Of a stretch of DNA of 64,000 nt, positions 7,932-18,005 are shown in pieces; position 1 is the first letter of the stretch, and every line of letters starts with the position of its first letter. The notes below the pieces were generated by a model, which did no database searches, was not told where the DNA came from, and saw nothing but the letters and a program-made list of their open reading frames with translations. The translations under genes and the position numbers were made by a program. Location: NCBI GenBank assembly GCA_947450675.1, contig CANFWI010000008.1, forward strand, positions 22,072 through 86,071, written 5' to 3'. Source of the stretch: Comamonadaceae bacterium (GTDB lineage Bacteria; Pseudomonadota; Gammaproteobacteria; Burkholderiales; Burkholderiaceae_C).

Positions 7932-9251
7932 TCAGGCCGGATGAGCCGAGTGGGCTTCGTAAGCCACTTGGCCGCCGACCAGCGTCCAGCACACCCGTGC
8001 CGGCAATTCGTAGCCCGAAAACGGCGTGTGCTTGCCCTGACTGCGCAAGGCAGCGGGCTCGACCGTCCAGCTGGTGGCTGGATTGAAAATGCAGACATCG
8101 GCCACGCCACCTTGAACCAGTTGACCCGCGCTGGCTTGCAGCGTGCCCAAAGCAGAGCCTAAGACGCGGGCGGGTTCGCTGGTCAGCACTGCCAAAGCAC
8201 GCAGCAAACCGGCGCCGCTCTTGTCAGTGTCTGCACCCCATTTGCAAGCCAGCCCCAGCAACAACTCAAGACCGGTGGCACCGGGCTCGGCTTCGGCAAA
8301 GGGCAAGGTTTTAGCGTCTTCGTCGACCGGCGAATGGTCGGACACCAGCGCGTCCACCGTGCCGTCGAGCAAGCCTAGTCGCAGCGCATCGCGATCGCGC
8401 TGCTGGCGCAGCGGCGGCTCGAGTCGCATGCGGCTGTCGAAGTAACCGATGTCGGTGTCCGTCAAGTGCAAGCTGTTGATGCTGACATCACAAGTCACCC
8501 GCAAACCGTCGGCCTTGGCTTGGGCCACCAGCGCCACGCCCGCAGCACTGCTGATGCGGCACAAATGCACGCGTGCACCGGTCGACCGCATCAACTCAAA
8601 AATCGTGTGCAGCGCAATGGTTTCAGCCGCTACTGGCACACCGCTCAAACCCAAGCGCGTGGCCAGTGCGCCACTGGCTGCGACGCCTTTGCCCAAGTGC
8701 ATGTCTTGCGGACGCAGCCACACTGTGTAGTCAAAACTGGCGGCGTACTGCAAGGCGCGCATCAGCACTTGCGTGTCTTCCAGCGGCACGTCAGCTTGGC
8801 TGAAACCGACGCAACCGGCTTCGGTCAGCTGCACCATTTCGGTCAAGGCGATGCCTTGCAATCCACGCGTCAAAGCGCCCAGCGGGAAGACCCGCGACTG
8901 GTGCAGTTTCTCAGCGCGGAACTTCAGCATCTCGACCAGACCGGGCTCGTCGAGCACCGGATCGGTGTCGGGCGGGCAGACCAAACTGGTCACGCCGCCG
9001 GCGACGGCTGCGGCCAATTCACTGGCCAACATGCCTTCGTGTTCATGGCCGGGTTCGCGCAGACGCACCGACAAATCGACCAGCCCCGGCGCCACCACGC
9101 AGCCCGCAGCGTCTATCGTTTTGTTCGGCGCGAAGTCAGCCGCCACAGCGCCGATGCTGATGATGCGGCCCGCCGCAATCGCCACATCAACGCGCTCGTC
9201 AAAGCCTGTCGCCGGGTTGATGACGCGGCCATTTTTAATCAGTAATTTCAT
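7932..9251 (-). CDS. pyrC': Dihydroorotase-like subunit PyrC' (catalytically inactive homologue)
   Basis: A full-length 439-residue class I dihydroorotase homologue encoded next to aspartate carbamoyltransferase. The metal-binding HxH expected after 'PGLVD' is replaced: the sequence is [10 protein letters not shown], with Ser61 and Arg63 where histidines belong. Later ligand regions are also altered ('SINSLHLTD' in place of a PHH-type block, and DHSP in place of DHAPH). In pseudomonads such PyrC' proteins do not catalyse the reaction but are needed for assembly of the PyrB dodecamer; the same role is inferred here. The start ATG overlaps the pyrB stop by 4 bp (ATGA), so translation is probably coupled. 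An active dihydroorotase must be encoded elsewhere. Confidence 0.88.
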   Translation of the reverse strand: MKLLIKNGRVINPATGFDERVDVAIAAGRIISIGAVAADFAPNKTIDAAGCVVAPGLVDLSVRLREPGHEHEGMLASELAAAVAGGVTSLVCPPDTDPVLDEPGLVEMLKFRAEKLHQSRVFPLGALTRGLQGIALTEMVQLTEAGCVGFSQADVPLEDTQVLMRALQYAASFDYTVWLRPQDMHLGKGVAASGALATRLGLSGVPVAAETIALHTIFELMRSTGARVHLCRISSAAGVALVAQAKADGLRVTCDVSINSLHLTDTDIGYFDSRMRLEPPLRQQRDRDALRLGLLDGTVDALVSDHSPVDEDAKTLPFAEAEPGATGLELLLGLACKWGADTDKSGAGLLRALAVLTSEPARVLGSALGTLQASAGQLVQGGVADVCIFNPATSWTVEPAALRSQGKHTPFSGYELPARVCWTLVGGQVAYEAHSAHPA

Positions 9252-10210
9252 GCTTCATTCCCGGCAACGATGCTCATGACCGCCATCCGCACAGCGATAC
9301 CGTAAGTGACCTGCGGCAAGATCACGCTTTGTGCGCCATCGACCACCGCCGAATCGATTTCAACCCCACGGTTGATCGGCCCGGGATGCATGACGATAGC
9401 GTCTGGCTTGGCCAGTTGCAGTTTTTCAGGCGTCAGGCCAAAGCTCTTGAAATACTCTTGGCTGCTCGGCAGCAAGGCGCCCGACATGCGCTCGTTTTGC
9501 AGGCGCAGGGTGATGACCACGTCGGCACCGCGAATGCCTTCTTCCAGTGTATGGCAGACCCGCACGCCCATTTCCGACATATTGGACGGCACCAGCGTCT
9601 TCGGGCCGACGACCCGCACCTCGGCACAACCGAGTGTGGTCAGCGCATGAATGTCTGAGCGCGCCACCCGCGAATGCAGCACGTCGCCAACGATGGCCAC
9701 CGTCAGGTTGCTGAAGTCTTTCTTGTAATGGCGGATGGTGTACATGTCCAACAGGCCTTGCGTCGGGTGCGCATGGCGACCGTCGCCGGCGTTGATCACG
9801 TGGACATGCGGCGCCACGTGCTGGGCGATCAGGTAGGGCGCGCCCGACTCGCTGTGGCGCACCACAAAAATGTCGGCCGCCATGGCGCTGAGGTTGGCAA
9901 TCGTGTCCAACAACGACTCGCCCTTGGAGGCTGACGAGCGCGCGATGTCGAGGTTGATGACGTCGGCTGACAGCCGCGTCGCGGCGATCTCAAAGGTCGT
10001 TCGCGTGCGGGTGGAGTTTTCAAAAAAGAGGTTGAAAACACTCTTGCCGCGCAGCAGCGGAACCTTCTTGACCTCGCGGTCGCTGACGCTGACAAAGTTC
10101 GCGGCGGTGTCCAAAATCTGCGTCAGCGTGGCTTTCGGCAAACCTTCGGTGGAGAGCAGGTGAATCAGCTCGCCGTGCTTGTTGAGTTGGGGGTTTCGTC
10201 GGTACAACAC
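9248..10210 (-). CDS. pyrB: Aspartate carbamoyltransferase catalytic subunit
   Basis: A 320-residue enzyme that makes N-carbamoyl-L-aspartate in pyrimidine synthesis. Visible motifs are the carbamoyl-phosphate loop [12 protein letters not shown] and the C-terminal HPGPINRG. The start is the GTG at 10208-10210 (protein begins LYRRNPQLN), preceded by a GGGAG ribosome binding site at 7-8 bp; this also places it 1 bp beyond the pyrR stop, whereas the longer open frame to 10396 would overlap pyrR. It is followed by the inactive PyrC' with a 4-bp overlap, the class A ATCase arrangement. Confidence 0.95.
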   Translation of the reverse strand: MLYRRNPQLNKHGELIHLLSTEGLPKATLTQILDTAANFVSVSDREVKKVPLLRGKSVFNLFFENSTRTRTTFEIAATRLSADVINLDIARSSASKGESLLDTIANLSAMAADIFVVRHSESGAPYLIAQHVAPHVHVINAGDGRHAHPTQGLLDMYTIRHYKKDFSNLTVAIVGDVLHSRVARSDIHALTTLGCAEVRVVGPKTLVPSNMSEMGVRVCHTLEEGIRGADVVITLRLQNERMSGALLPSSQEYFKSFGLTPEKLQLAKPDAIVMHPGPINRGVEIDSAVVDGAQSVILPQVTYGIAVRMAVMSIVAGNEA

Positions 10211-10211
10211 G

Positions 10212-10721
10212 TTAGGCTCCCTGGACTTCAAAACTGAATTCACCGGCGTCTGAGCGCGCCAGTTGCAGCGACTGCGTCGCCGGCAAGCTGACGCGCGCCA
10301 TCGCCAAGTCGGGCTGCACTGGCAACTCGCGACCACCGCGGTCAACCAGCACCGCCAATTTGACACTGGCGGGACGGCCGTAGTCAAAGAGTTCATTCAG
10401 CACAGCGCGAATGGTGCGGCCGGTGTAGAGCACGTCGTCGAGCACGATCAGGTGCTCGCCGTTGACATCAAAAGGCAGCAAGGTTTGCGCGCTAGAAGCC
10501 AAGCCGCGGCTCGAAAAATCGTCGCGGTGCATGACCGATGACAACACGCCAATCGGCTCATTCAAACCAAGGTCTTTTTGCAGTCGCTCAGCCAGCCAAG
10601 CACCACCCGACGCGACACCGACCAGCCGCGGTGGCTTGGGGTAGCTGGCGAGCAGCGTCTGCAGACTGCGCAGCAGTTCGAGGTAGAGCGCTTCCGCGTT
10701 CAGGGATTCGACGGTCTTCAA
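10212..10721 (-). CDS. pyrR: PyrR-type phosphoribosyltransferase / pyrimidine regulator
   Basis: The 169-residue product has the PRPP-binding motif [16 protein letters not shown] and the PyrR-like N-terminal '[14 protein letters not shown]'. PyrR proteins are weak uracil phosphoribosyltransferases and, in Gram-positives, RNA-binding attenuators. Here the gene is embedded between ruvX (4-bp overlap) and pyrB (1 bp apart), so there is no room for an attenuator directly in front of pyrB; any control would have to act at the operon's head or be purely enzymatic. Confidence 0.88.
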   Translation of the reverse strand: MKTVESLNAEALYLELLRSLQTLLASYPKPPRLVGVASGGAWLAERLQKDLGLNEPIGVLSSVMHRDDFSSRGLASSAQTLLPFDVNGEHLIVLDDVLYTGRTIRAVLNELFDYGRPASVKLAVLVDRGGRELPVQPDLAMARVSLPATQSLQLARSDAGEFSFEVQGA

Positions 10722-11134
10722 GAAAGACTCCTTAAAAATTGCTCAAGAATGATGCAGGCAGATGCCGCGTCAGCATCTGCCGCCCCGAGCGCATGCGCTT
10801 CGGTGGTGCTGTAACGCTCATCGACTTCGTAAACGCTGAGCCCGAAACGGCCGCGCAACTGACGCGCAAACTTTAGCGCACGCAGCGTGTTTTCGTGACT
10901 GGCGCCGTCGGGATGATAAGGAACGCCGACCACCAAGGCGTCGGGTTGCCACTCTTTGATGCGCGCGGCAATCGGCACAAAACGCGCGTCACCGACAGCG
11001 CTGATGGTGGTTTGCGGCGTGGCGGTGCGCATCAGCCGGTTGCCGCTGGCCACACCAGTGCGCTTGAGCCCAAAATCAAAAGCCAGAAAGGTTTGGACAG
11101 AGGGGGCCAACTCAATGGCAGCCCCGACGCTCAT
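10718..11134 (-). CDS. ruvX: RuvX/YqgF Holliday-junction-resolvase-like nuclease
   Basis: A 138-residue RNase H-fold protein of normal family length. The first acidic block is FLAFDFGLKRTGVA and the later conserved block is DERYSTTEA, with a further Asp-rich end AADADAASACIILEQFL. YqgF proteins act in pre-16S rRNA 5'-end maturation and/or as putative resolvases. The ATG overlaps the yqgE stop and its own stop overlaps the pyrR start (both 4-bp ATGA), indicating tight translational coupling. Confidence 0.92.
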   Translation of the reverse strand: MSVGAAIELAPSVQTFLAFDFGLKRTGVASGNRLMRTATPQTTISAVGDARFVPIAARIKEWQPDALVVGVPYHPDGASHENTLRALKFARQLRGRFGLSVYEVDERYSTTEAHALGAADADAASACIILEQFLRSLS

Positions 11135-11718
11135 GAGTGGCCAGCCTCAGGCGACAGCATCCAGCGCTGCAGGCCGAGCAAGAGCAAGGCCTTGTCGTAG
11201 CGCTGCTCGACCGGGGTGTCAAAAATCACCGCTGGGTCAGCCGCCACCGTGAGCCAGCTGTTGTCTGAAATCTCAGACTCCAACTGCCCTTCACCCCAAG
11301 CGGAGTAACCCAGCGAGACAAAGACGCGCCGGGGGCCAGCGCCCGTCGACAGCGCTTCAAGAACGTCTTTGGAGGTGGTCATTTCAAGTCCGCCGGGAAT
11401 CGACATGGTCGACGCGTAGACCGACTCATTGCCCGGCAACATGCTTTCGTGCAGAACAAAACCGCGCTCGGTTTGCACCGGCCCGCCTTTGTACACCGGC
11501 GCTTCGCTGAGGTCGTCGCGCCGCAGCGGCAACTCAACTTTGTCAAACAGGCTTTTCAGGCTGATGTCGCTTGGCTTGTTGATGACCAAACCCAAAGCGC
11601 CGCGCTCGCTGTGCTCGCACATGTAGATCACACTGCCTACAAAAGGCTCGTCATCCAAGCCGGGCATGGCGATCAGAAAATGATGCGTGAAGTTGATCGG
11701 GTCGAAGTCCATGGCCAT
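11131..11718 (-). CDS. yqgE: YqgE/AlgH family protein (UPF0301)
   Basis: A 195-residue protein with the typical AlgH features: N-terminal 'FTHHFLIAMPGLDDEPFVGSVIYMCEHS', then 'GALGLVINKP', 'PVYKGGPVQTERGFVLH', and near the end 'LGYSAWGEGQLESEI'. Function is not firmly established; it is almost always linked to ruvX. I start it at the ATG 11716-11718 (MAMDFDPINF), where family similarity begins, not at the far upstream end of the open frame, which would run into the divergent photolyase. It is the first gene of the pyrimidine operon. Confidence 0.9.
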   Translation of the reverse strand: MAMDFDPINFTHHFLIAMPGLDDEPFVGSVIYMCEHSERGALGLVINKPSDISLKSLFDKVELPLRRDDLSEAPVYKGGPVQTERGFVLHESMLPGNESVYASTMSIPGGLEMTTSKDVLEALSTGAGPRRVFVSLGYSAWGEGQLESEISDNSWLTVAADPAVIFDTPVEQRYDKALLLLGLQRWMLSPEAGHS

Positions 11719-11791
11719 AACCCCAATTTTACGCTGACGATCTGCGGCCCGGCTCTGATTCAACAGCCGCTGTCCGGCTAACATCCTCGCC

Positions 11792-13270
11792 ATGAGCAAA
11801 CAATACGAGCGCGGACTGGTCTGGTTCCGCCGCGACCTTCGGGCGCATGACCACGCTGCCCTGCACCACGCCCTGAGCACCTGCCGGCAAGTTTTCTGCC
11901 TGTTCGTGCTGGACAAGGAGATTCTCGACCCGCTGCCGCGCACCGACCGGCGGGTTGATTTCATCGTGCAGTCGCTGACCGAGCTTGACGCCGCACTGCA
12001 AGCACTGGCCGAGCCGCATGGCGTCAACAACGCCGGGCTGCTGGTGCTGCATGACTGGGCCAGCACGGCGGTGCCGCTACAGGCGCAAGCCTTGCAAGTG
12101 CAAGCAGTCTTCACCAACCACGACGACGAGCCACAAGCCGTTCAGCGCGACGTGCAGGTTGCAGACAGTTTGGCGGCCAAGGGCGTGGCCTTTCACAGCT
12201 TCAAAGACCACGTGGTGTTTGAACGCACCGAACTGCTGACGCAGGGCGGCAAGCCTTATGGCGTTTTCACGCCTTACAAAAACAGCTGGCTGAAAAAGGT
12301 CGACAGCTACTACCTGCAGTCCTACGCCATCAAGGCCCATGCCGAAGCGCTGGCCAACAAGCCGGCCGATGCAAAGCCAGTACCAACGCTGAGCCAGATC
12401 GGCTTCGAGGCCAGCAACTTGCAGGCGCTGAAACTGCCCACCGGCATCTCGGGCGGCGCCCAGTTATTTGAAGAATTTTTGCAGCGCATCGACGACTACG
12501 AAGACAGCCGCAACTTTCCGGCCGTCAAAGGGCCGAGTTACTTGGGCGTGCATCTGCGCTTTGGCACGGTGTCGATTCGCCAGCTGGCCGCTGAAGCGCT
12601 GAAACGCCAGCTCGCAGGCAGCGCCGGTGCCGCCGTCTGGCTGAGTGAGCTGATCTGGCGCGATTTTTATGCGCAAATTTTGAGCAACTTCCCGCATGTG
12701 GCCGAGGCCTCATTCAAGCCCGACTATGACGCGATTCAATGGGAAACCGGCGCACAAGCCGACGCGCTGTTTGCCGCTTGGTGCGAAGGCCGCACCGGTT
12801 ATCCCTTGGTCGACGCCGCCATGGCGCAGATCAACCAGACCGGCTACATGCACAACCGGCTGCGCATGGTCGCCGCCTGCTTTTTAATCAAGGATTTGGG
12901 CATCGACTGGCGCCGCGGTGAGCGCTACTTTGCCGACAAGCTGAATGACTTTGACCTGTCAGCCAACAACGGCGGCTGGCAATGGGCGTCTAGCAGCGGC
13001 TGCGACGCGCAGCCCTACTTTCGCATTTTCAACCCGGTCAGCCAGAGCTTGAAGTTCGACCCCGACGGCAAGTTCATCCGCAAATACCTGCCGGTGCTCG
13101 CTGGTCTGCAGGGCAAAGCTTTGCACAGCCCGTGGGAAGCCGCGCCGCTGGAGTTGGCGGCGGCGGGCGTGACATTGGGAGACAACTATCCGTTGCCGCT
13201 GGTGCAGCACGCTGAGGCCCGGACCCGCACGCTGGAGCGCTATGCGGTGGTCAAAAAGACCCTGGCCTGA
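11792..13270 (+). CDS. phrB: Deoxyribodipyrimidine (CPD) photolyase
   Basis: A 492-residue light-dependent DNA repair enzyme. The N-terminal antenna-chromophore domain begins 'GLVWFRRDLRAHDHAAL'; the C-terminal FAD domain contains 'WLSELIWRDFYAQIL', 'GRTGYPLVDAAMAQINQTGYMHNRLRM' and 'DFDLSANNGGWQWASSSGCDAQPYFRIFNP', which hold the FAD- and lesion-binding residues of class I CPD photolyases. It is divergent from yqgE across 73 bp and convergent with the rubredoxin gene (37 bp apart, no strong terminator seen). Confidence 0.95.
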   Translation: MSKQYERGLVWFRRDLRAHDHAALHHALSTCRQVFCLFVLDKEILDPLPRTDRRVDFIVQSLTELDAALQALAEPHGVNNAGLLVLHDWASTAVPLQAQALQVQAVFTNHDDEPQAVQRDVQVADSLAAKGVAFHSFKDHVVFERTELLTQGGKPYGVFTPYKNSWLKKVDSYYLQSYAIKAHAEALANKPADAKPVPTLSQIGFEASNLQALKLPTGISGGAQLFEEFLQRIDDYEDSRNFPAVKGPSYLGVHLRFGTVSIRQLAAEALKRQLAGSAGAAVWLSELIWRDFYAQILSNFPHVAEASFKPDYDAIQWETGAQADALFAAWCEGRTGYPLVDAAMAQINQTGYMHNRLRMVAACFLIKDLGIDWRRGERYFADKLNDFDLSANNGGWQWASSSGCDAQPYFRIFNPVSQSLKFDPDGKFIRKYLPVLAGLQGKALHSPWEAAPLELAAAGVTLGDNYPLPLVQHAEARTRTLERYAVVKKTLA

Positions 13271-13307
13271 ACTGATGAGAATCAGAGTCGGCCCAGGTCG
13301 ACTGACT

Positions 13308-13487
13308 TCAGAGGTCGACCATCTCGAAGTCTTCTTTGCGGGCGCCGCACTCAGGGCAGGTCCAGTTCATGGGCACATCGGCCCACAGGGTGCCCGGCGC
13401 AATGCCGTGCTCAGGCGCGCCTGCGGCCTCGTCGTAGAGCCAGCCACAGATCAGGCACATCCAAGTCTTTGTTGCAGTTGTAGTCAC
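13308..13487 (-). CDS. Rubredoxin
   Basis: A 59-residue protein, read with a GTG start at 13485-13487 (MTTTATKTWMC). The two iron-binding pairs are CLIC (with the flanking CGWLYDEAAG loop) and CPEC near the C-terminus, separated by a typical 'GIAPGTLWADVPMNW' segment, so it is a complete one-iron rubredoxin. It carries electrons in the cytoplasm; the redox partner is unknown. An internal ATG at Met10 would remove nothing essential and remains a possible start. It is divergent from thiD, an arrangement common in Burkholderiales. Confidence 0.93.
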   Translation of the reverse strand: MTTTATKTWMCLICGWLYDEAAGAPEHGIAPGTLWADVPMNWTCPECGARKEDFEMVDL

Positions 13488-13590
13488 AGCGTTATCTTTG
13501 CTTTCGCGAATAGAATCAATCGAAGAATTGTATCGGCGAGGCGGTGACTTTTGTCATGCCGGCAGAATCCTCAGCCAAAAAACACCGCAC

Positions 13591-14550
13591 ATGCCACAAG
13601 CCCTGACTCCCCCCACTGACCTCACACCCGACCCAGACACGGTTGACAGTGCACCCGCCTGCGTCATGAGCTTCAACGCCAGCGACCCCAGCGGCGCCGG
13701 CGGCTTGACCGCCGACATCATGGCGATTGCCTCGGCTGGCGGTCACGTGCTGGCGGTTGTCACGGGCGCTTATTCGCGCGACACAGCGGCCATCTTGGAC
13801 CACTTTGCTTTTGACGACGACGCTGTTTCCGAGCAAGCCCGAGCGGCCTTGGAAGACATGCCGGTCAGCGCCATCAAGGTCGGCTTTGTCGGCAGCCCCG
13901 AAAACGTCAGCGCCATCGCCGAGATTGCCTCTGACTACTCAGATGCGCCGTTGGTTGCCTACATGCCCAGCCTGTCATGGTGGGAAGAAGACAAGATCGA
14001 CAGCTACTTGGATGCGTTTCGCGAACTCTTGCTGCCACAAGCAACCTTGCTCACCGGCAACCACAGCACGCTCTGGCGCTGGCTGCTGCCTGACTGGTCG
14101 GGCGACAAAAGCCCGAGCGCGCGCGACATCGCCAAGGCTGCCGGCGAACTGGGCGTGCCCTACACCTTGGTCACCGGCATTCCAGCCGCCGAGCAGTTCA
14201 TTGAAAACGTGCTGGCCACGCCGCAGAGCATTTTGTACAGCGAGAAGTTCGAACATTTCGACGCCAGCTTTGCTGGTGCTGGCGATACCCTCAGCGCGGC
14301 CCTGTCAGCGCTGCTGGCCAACGGCCACGACTTGCAAAGCGCTACCACCGAAGCCCTGACCTACCTCGACCACAGCCTGAATGCAGGCTTTCAGCCCGGC
14401 ATGGGCCACTTGGTCCCTGACCGCATGTTCTGGGCGCAAGCCGACGACGATGCCGATGAGACCGACAGCACCGATGAGGCGTCTAGCCTCACCGATCCAT
14501 TGATCTCGACCCCCTTTATTGACATCCCCCCGAATGGCACAAAACACTAA
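13591..14550 (+). CDS. thiD: Hydroxymethylpyrimidine/phosphomethylpyrimidine kinase
   Basis: A 319-residue ribokinase-fold kinase that phosphorylates HMP and HMP-P in thiamine synthesis. Motifs: '[26 protein letters not shown]' near the start for substrate binding and '[20 protein letters not shown]' with the catalytic Asp near the C-terminus. I chose the ATG at 13591 ([10 protein letters not shown]) because upstream in-frame sequence lies in the promoter region shared with the rubredoxin gene. The C-terminus has an acidic Asp/Glu-rich tail. The end overlaps the next gene, hemL, by 17 bp. Confidence 0.88.
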   Translation: MPQALTPPTDLTPDPDTVDSAPACVMSFNASDPSGAGGLTADIMAIASAGGHVLAVVTGAYSRDTAAILDHFAFDDDAVSEQARAALEDMPVSAIKVGFVGSPENVSAIAEIASDYSDAPLVAYMPSLSWWEEDKIDSYLDAFRELLLPQATLLTGNHSTLWRWLLPDWSGDKSPSARDIAKAAGELGVPYTLVTGIPAAEQFIENVLATPQSILYSEKFEHFDASFAGAGDTLSAALSALLANGHDLQSATTEALTYLDHSLNAGFQPGMGHLVPDRMFWAQADDDADETDSTDEASSLTDPLISTPFIDIPPNGTKH

Positions 14551-15859
14551 CTCCGCAGCCAACACTTTGTCCCGCAATGACGCTTTTTTTGAACGCGCCA
14601 AGGCCGTTATTCCTGGCGGCGTGAACTCCCCGGTGCGGGCCTTCAAAGCGGTGGGTGGCACACCGCGCTTTGTACAGCGCGCGCAAGGCGCTTATTTTTG
14701 GGATGCCGACGGCCAGCGTTACATCGACTACATCGGCTCTTGGGGCCCGATGATCCTTGGCCACGGCCACCCGGCGGTGCTTGAGGCCGTGCAAAAAGCT
14801 GCACTCGATGGTTTTTCTTTTGGCGCGCCGACTGAGCGCGAGGTCGAGCTGGCAGAAGAAATCATCAAGCTGGTGCCGTCGATCGACATGATCCGTCTCG
14901 TCAGTTCCGGCACCGAAGCGGCCATGAGCACGCTGCGCTTGGCGCGTGGTGCCACCGGTCGCAGCAAGTTCATCAAGTTCGAAGGCTGCTACCACGGCCA
15001 TGCGGATGCGCTGCTGGTCAAAGCCGGCTCGGGCTTGGCGACTTTCGGCAACCCGACCAGCGCCGGCGTGCCGCCTGAAGTCGTGCGTGACACCTTGGTT
15101 TTGGAATACAACAATGTGGCTCAGCTGGAAGAAGCTTTCAGCCTGCACGGCAAAGAACTCGCTTGCGTGATGATCGAGCCGATCGCTGGCAACATGAACT
15201 TCGTGCGCGCCAGCGTGCCCTTCATGAAGCGTTGCCGCGAGCTGTGCACGCAATACGGTGCGCTGTTGGTGTTTGACGAAGTCATGACCGGTTTTCGGGT
15301 GGCTTTGGGCGGCGCTCAAAGTGTCTACGCCCAACTCATTCCAGGCTTTGAGCCCGACATGACGGTGATGGGCAAAGTCATTGGCGGCGGCATGCCGCTG
15401 GCGGCTTTTGGCGCCAAACGTGCCGTGATGGAGCAGCTCGCCCCGCAAGGCCCGGTCTACCAAGCCGGCACGCTGTCGGGCAACCCGGTCGCCACCGCCT
15501 GCGGACTGGCCACCTTGCGCGAACTGCAAAAGCCCGGTTTTTACGAAGCGCTGGGCGCCCGCACCCACAGCTTGGTAGCCGGTTTGACGCAAGCGGCAAA
15601 GCACGCCGGTGTGCCGTTTTGCGGTGACAGCCAAGGCGGCATGTTCGGCTTCTTTTTGCTCGACACGCTGCCGCAAAACTACAGCACCGTGATGACCACC
15701 GACAGCCCAGCCTTCAACCAATTCTTCCACGCCATGTTGGACAGCGGCGTTTACTACGCACCGGCGCTGTACGAAGCTGGCTTTGTCAGCGCTGCGCACA
15801 CAGCCGAAGACATTGAAACCACAGTGGCTGCTGCTGCTCGATTTTTTGCGACGCGCTGA
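14534..15859 (+). CDS. hemL: Glutamate-1-semialdehyde 2,1-aminomutase
   Basis: A 441-residue PLP enzyme that makes 5-aminolevulinate in the C5 heme pathway. The start of the family is clear ([23 protein letters not shown]), as is the PLP-lysine block '[19 protein letters not shown]'. The ATG at 14534 (MAQNTNSA) is chosen; a TTG 15 bp upstream is the only alternative. It overlaps the end of thiD, so the two are co-transcribed. Its end is 39 bp from the convergent TonB receptor stop. Confidence 0.95.
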   Translation: MAQNTNSAANTLSRNDAFFERAKAVIPGGVNSPVRAFKAVGGTPRFVQRAQGAYFWDADGQRYIDYIGSWGPMILGHGHPAVLEAVQKAALDGFSFGAPTEREVELAEEIIKLVPSIDMIRLVSSGTEAAMSTLRLARGATGRSKFIKFEGCYHGHADALLVKAGSGLATFGNPTSAGVPPEVVRDTLVLEYNNVAQLEEAFSLHGKELACVMIEPIAGNMNFVRASVPFMKRCRELCTQYGALLVFDEVMTGFRVALGGAQSVYAQLIPGFEPDMTVMGKVIGGGMPLAAFGAKRAVMEQLAPQGPVYQAGTLSGNPVATACGLATLRELQKPGFYEALGARTHSLVAGLTQAAKHAGVPFCGDSQGGMFGFFLLDTLPQNYSTVMTTDSPAFNQFFHAMLDSGVYYAPALYEAGFVSAAHTAEDIETTVAAAARFFATR

Positions 15860-15897
15860 AAATCCATGCCGTGATCCCGTGACAAGCTGGAATCCTC

Positions 15898-17970
15898 TCA
15901 AAACCCCATCCGCGCACTGAGACGCACCGTGCGCGGCTCCATCGGGTGCACGTGTCGGTCGGCGATGCCGCCGCCACAGCGTCCACTGCTGACTTCGCCG
16001 GCGCTGCAAGACGCGTAAAAATAGTCAATGTCGTTGCCATTTTTGCCGGCCAGATTGAAGACGTCCACACCCAGCGACAAGTGCTTGTTAACCGCATAAC
16101 GGGTACCCAGATTCAACAGAGATGTGGCGCTGGAGCGCACCGAGTTGAGGCTGTCCAGGGCGCGCGGCCCCATGTAGCGCCAGCGCATGGAGGTTGTCCA
16201 GCGGCCATCCGTTTGGGTCACGCCAGCGGCCAGCACTTGTTCAACCGCATTGGGCACATAGTTGCCCTCCCCTGCGGGCGTGTCGCCGGTCAAACTGGCG
16301 CGAGACAAAGCGCCATCCAGCTCCAAGCGCCAGCGTGGATTCACACGCCAACGCAAAGTCGCTTCAACGCCCCGCCGGCTGCTGGCCCGGCCAGCTTCGG
16401 TCGTACCGGCGTCGCCGACGTAGACCAACTCAGATTCAAGGTGGAGGTGCCAGAACGTCGCGGTCACACTCAGGTTTTCATCCGGCTTGAAGCGCCAGCC
16501 CATTTCGGCACCGCCTCCTTTCACCAGTGCGGGGACCTTGTCTGCGGGCAAGCCGGTTTGCGGGTCTAGCGATATGGCTGCACCGCGCACGTCGTTGCTG
16601 TGAAAGCCGACGCCGCCGTTCAAATACAACTCCGCGCTGGGTGTCAAGGTGAACGCCAAGCCCGCTTTCGGGCTGACGAGCGTGCTGTGTCCGGCGCCCG
16701 AGTTGGCAGCGCCATACATCTGTTCACGGCCCTGCACAGCGTATTGAAGGGTGTCGCCCCGAACGCCCACGTAGCCCCGCCAGCGCTCACTGAAATTCAG
16801 CAGTTGTTGGCCGTACACAGAAAACAAATCTTGCGAGACCGCATCATTGCGAACGGTCGACAACATCTCACGTGCCTGGGTCTTGTAAAGCCCTAACTCG
16901 CCAATTCGGTCACCCCGCCACTGGGCCCCCAAACTGGCTATTCCGTCGAGGCCAAACAGTTGGTTACCGATGCTGTGCGACGCCTGCGCGCCAAAGACAT
17001 GGCGGTGGTCAGTTTGTTGAAATTGATCGCCATGGACCGGGTTGTCGAGTGCGTAAGTGAAGTTGGAGAACAGGTCAAAACGGTAGTCAATCGCATAGGC
17101 ACTGAGCTGGGTTTGGGTGTTGGGGCCGTTGTCGAACCACTTGCCCGACAGACTCAAGCGCTGCGTGTTGCCGCCATCGCTGGGGTCCAGTGTGCCGAAG
17201 CGCGAGAGCGAGCCGTCGTTGATCAAACGTTGTGGGATTTGGTCTGTCGAATTCCATTGACTTTGATAGGCCATGCCGGTGACGCTGAAGCCGCGCGTTG
17301 GCGAACCGGATGAAAACCGCACGAGTGCATTGAGCTTGCGCAAGTCTTCTGGTGTGTCCCAAGGCCCGTTGTTGCTGCCGACCTCGATGGCACCGAGCCA
17401 TGTGTGGTCTTGCTCGGTTCGAGACCCGGCCAACAGAATGTGCCGATAGTTGTGAGCGCCCAAAGTGACTTCGGCGAATGGGGCTTCAAGGCTGCTGACG
17501 TAGTCCATGGAAGCGCTACCGGCCAATGAGAAGTCGCCCGATTCTGCAAAGTAAGGGCCTTTTTTGTAGCGCACACCAGAGACCAGTTCAGGCATTAAAA
17601 AGTTCAGATCAGCAAAGCCTTGCCCATGCGCATGGCTTGGCATGTTGACGGGCATGCCATCGACGGTGATGGCAAAGTCAGTGCCGTGATCTAGGTTGAA
17701 GCCGCGCAAAAAATACTGGTTGGCTTTGCCGTCCCCGGAGTGTTGAGTGGCCACGACGCCGGGAACAGCTTCGACGATGTCGCCCACTCTTAATTTCGGG
17801 CGAGCCTGAAATGTCGCCAAGTCTGCAGCCCCTTCACTGGCGCTGTCTGCCGTACCAATGCTCGCATCACGCGGGCCGACGACCTCGACCGCTGGCAGGT
17901 GCTGCTCTTGCGCTTGGCCTTCGTTGGCGAAGCAGGCGATCAACAGCAAGCAGGCGTAGGGGCGGAGCAT
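15898..17970 (-). CDS. TonB-dependent outer membrane receptor (second of two)
   Basis: About 690 residues. The signal peptide is MLRPYACLLLIACFANEGQA, then a mature N-terminus with a short TonB-box-like segment 'LPAVEVVGP', the plug domain ('RVGDIVEAVPGVVATQ', 'YFLRGFNLDHGTDFAITVDGMPVNM'), a 22-strand barrel and a terminal phenylalanine (ARMGF). The ATG at 17970 is preferred; the frame continues 13 codons up to a TTG at 18009 that overlaps the stop of the upstream receptor gene. The plug is His-rich around 'MPSHAHGQGFAD'. The ligand is unknown; co-transcription with the other receptor and a DUF2946 protein suggests a metal or metal chelate. Confidence 0.85.
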   Translation of the reverse strand: MLRPYACLLLIACFANEGQAQEQHLPAVEVVGPRDASIGTADSASEGAADLATFQARPKLRVGDIVEAVPGVVATQHSGDGKANQYFLRGFNLDHGTDFAITVDGMPVNMPSHAHGQGFADLNFLMPELVSGVRYKKGPYFAESGDFSLAGSASMDYVSSLEAPFAEVTLGAHNYRHILLAGSRTEQDHTWLGAIEVGSNNGPWDTPEDLRKLNALVRFSSGSPTRGFSVTGMAYQSQWNSTDQIPQRLINDGSLSRFGTLDPSDGGNTQRLSLSGKWFDNGPNTQTQLSAYAIDYRFDLFSNFTYALDNPVHGDQFQQTDHRHVFGAQASHSIGNQLFGLDGIASLGAQWRGDRIGELGLYKTQAREMLSTVRNDAVSQDLFSVYGQQLLNFSERWRGYVGVRGDTLQYAVQGREQMYGAANSGAGHSTLVSPKAGLAFTLTPSAELYLNGGVGFHSNDVRGAAISLDPQTGLPADKVPALVKGGGAEMGWRFKPDENLSVTATFWHLHLESELVYVGDAGTTEAGRASSRRGVEATLRWRVNPRWRLELDGALSRASLTGDTPAGEGNYVPNAVEQVLAAGVTQTDGRWTTSMRWRYMGPRALDSLNSVRSSATSLLNLGTRYAVNKHLSLGVDVFNLAGKNGNDIDYFYASCSAGEVSSGRCGGGIADRHVHPMEPRTVRLSARMGF

Positions 17971-18005
17971 GGATAAGGAGAACAGTGCGCAGAAGATTTT
18001 GATTA

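Noticed and set aside
7932..9251. pyrC' as a pseudogene
   Set aside because: Metal ligands are lost but the frame is full length, coupled to pyrB, and matches a known non-catalytic subunit type.
14516..16009. A 497-residue open frame antisense to hemL
   Set aside because: It is the shadow of a strongly coding gene in GC-rich DNA; composition is His/Arg/Ala-rich with no domain, and hemL is certain.
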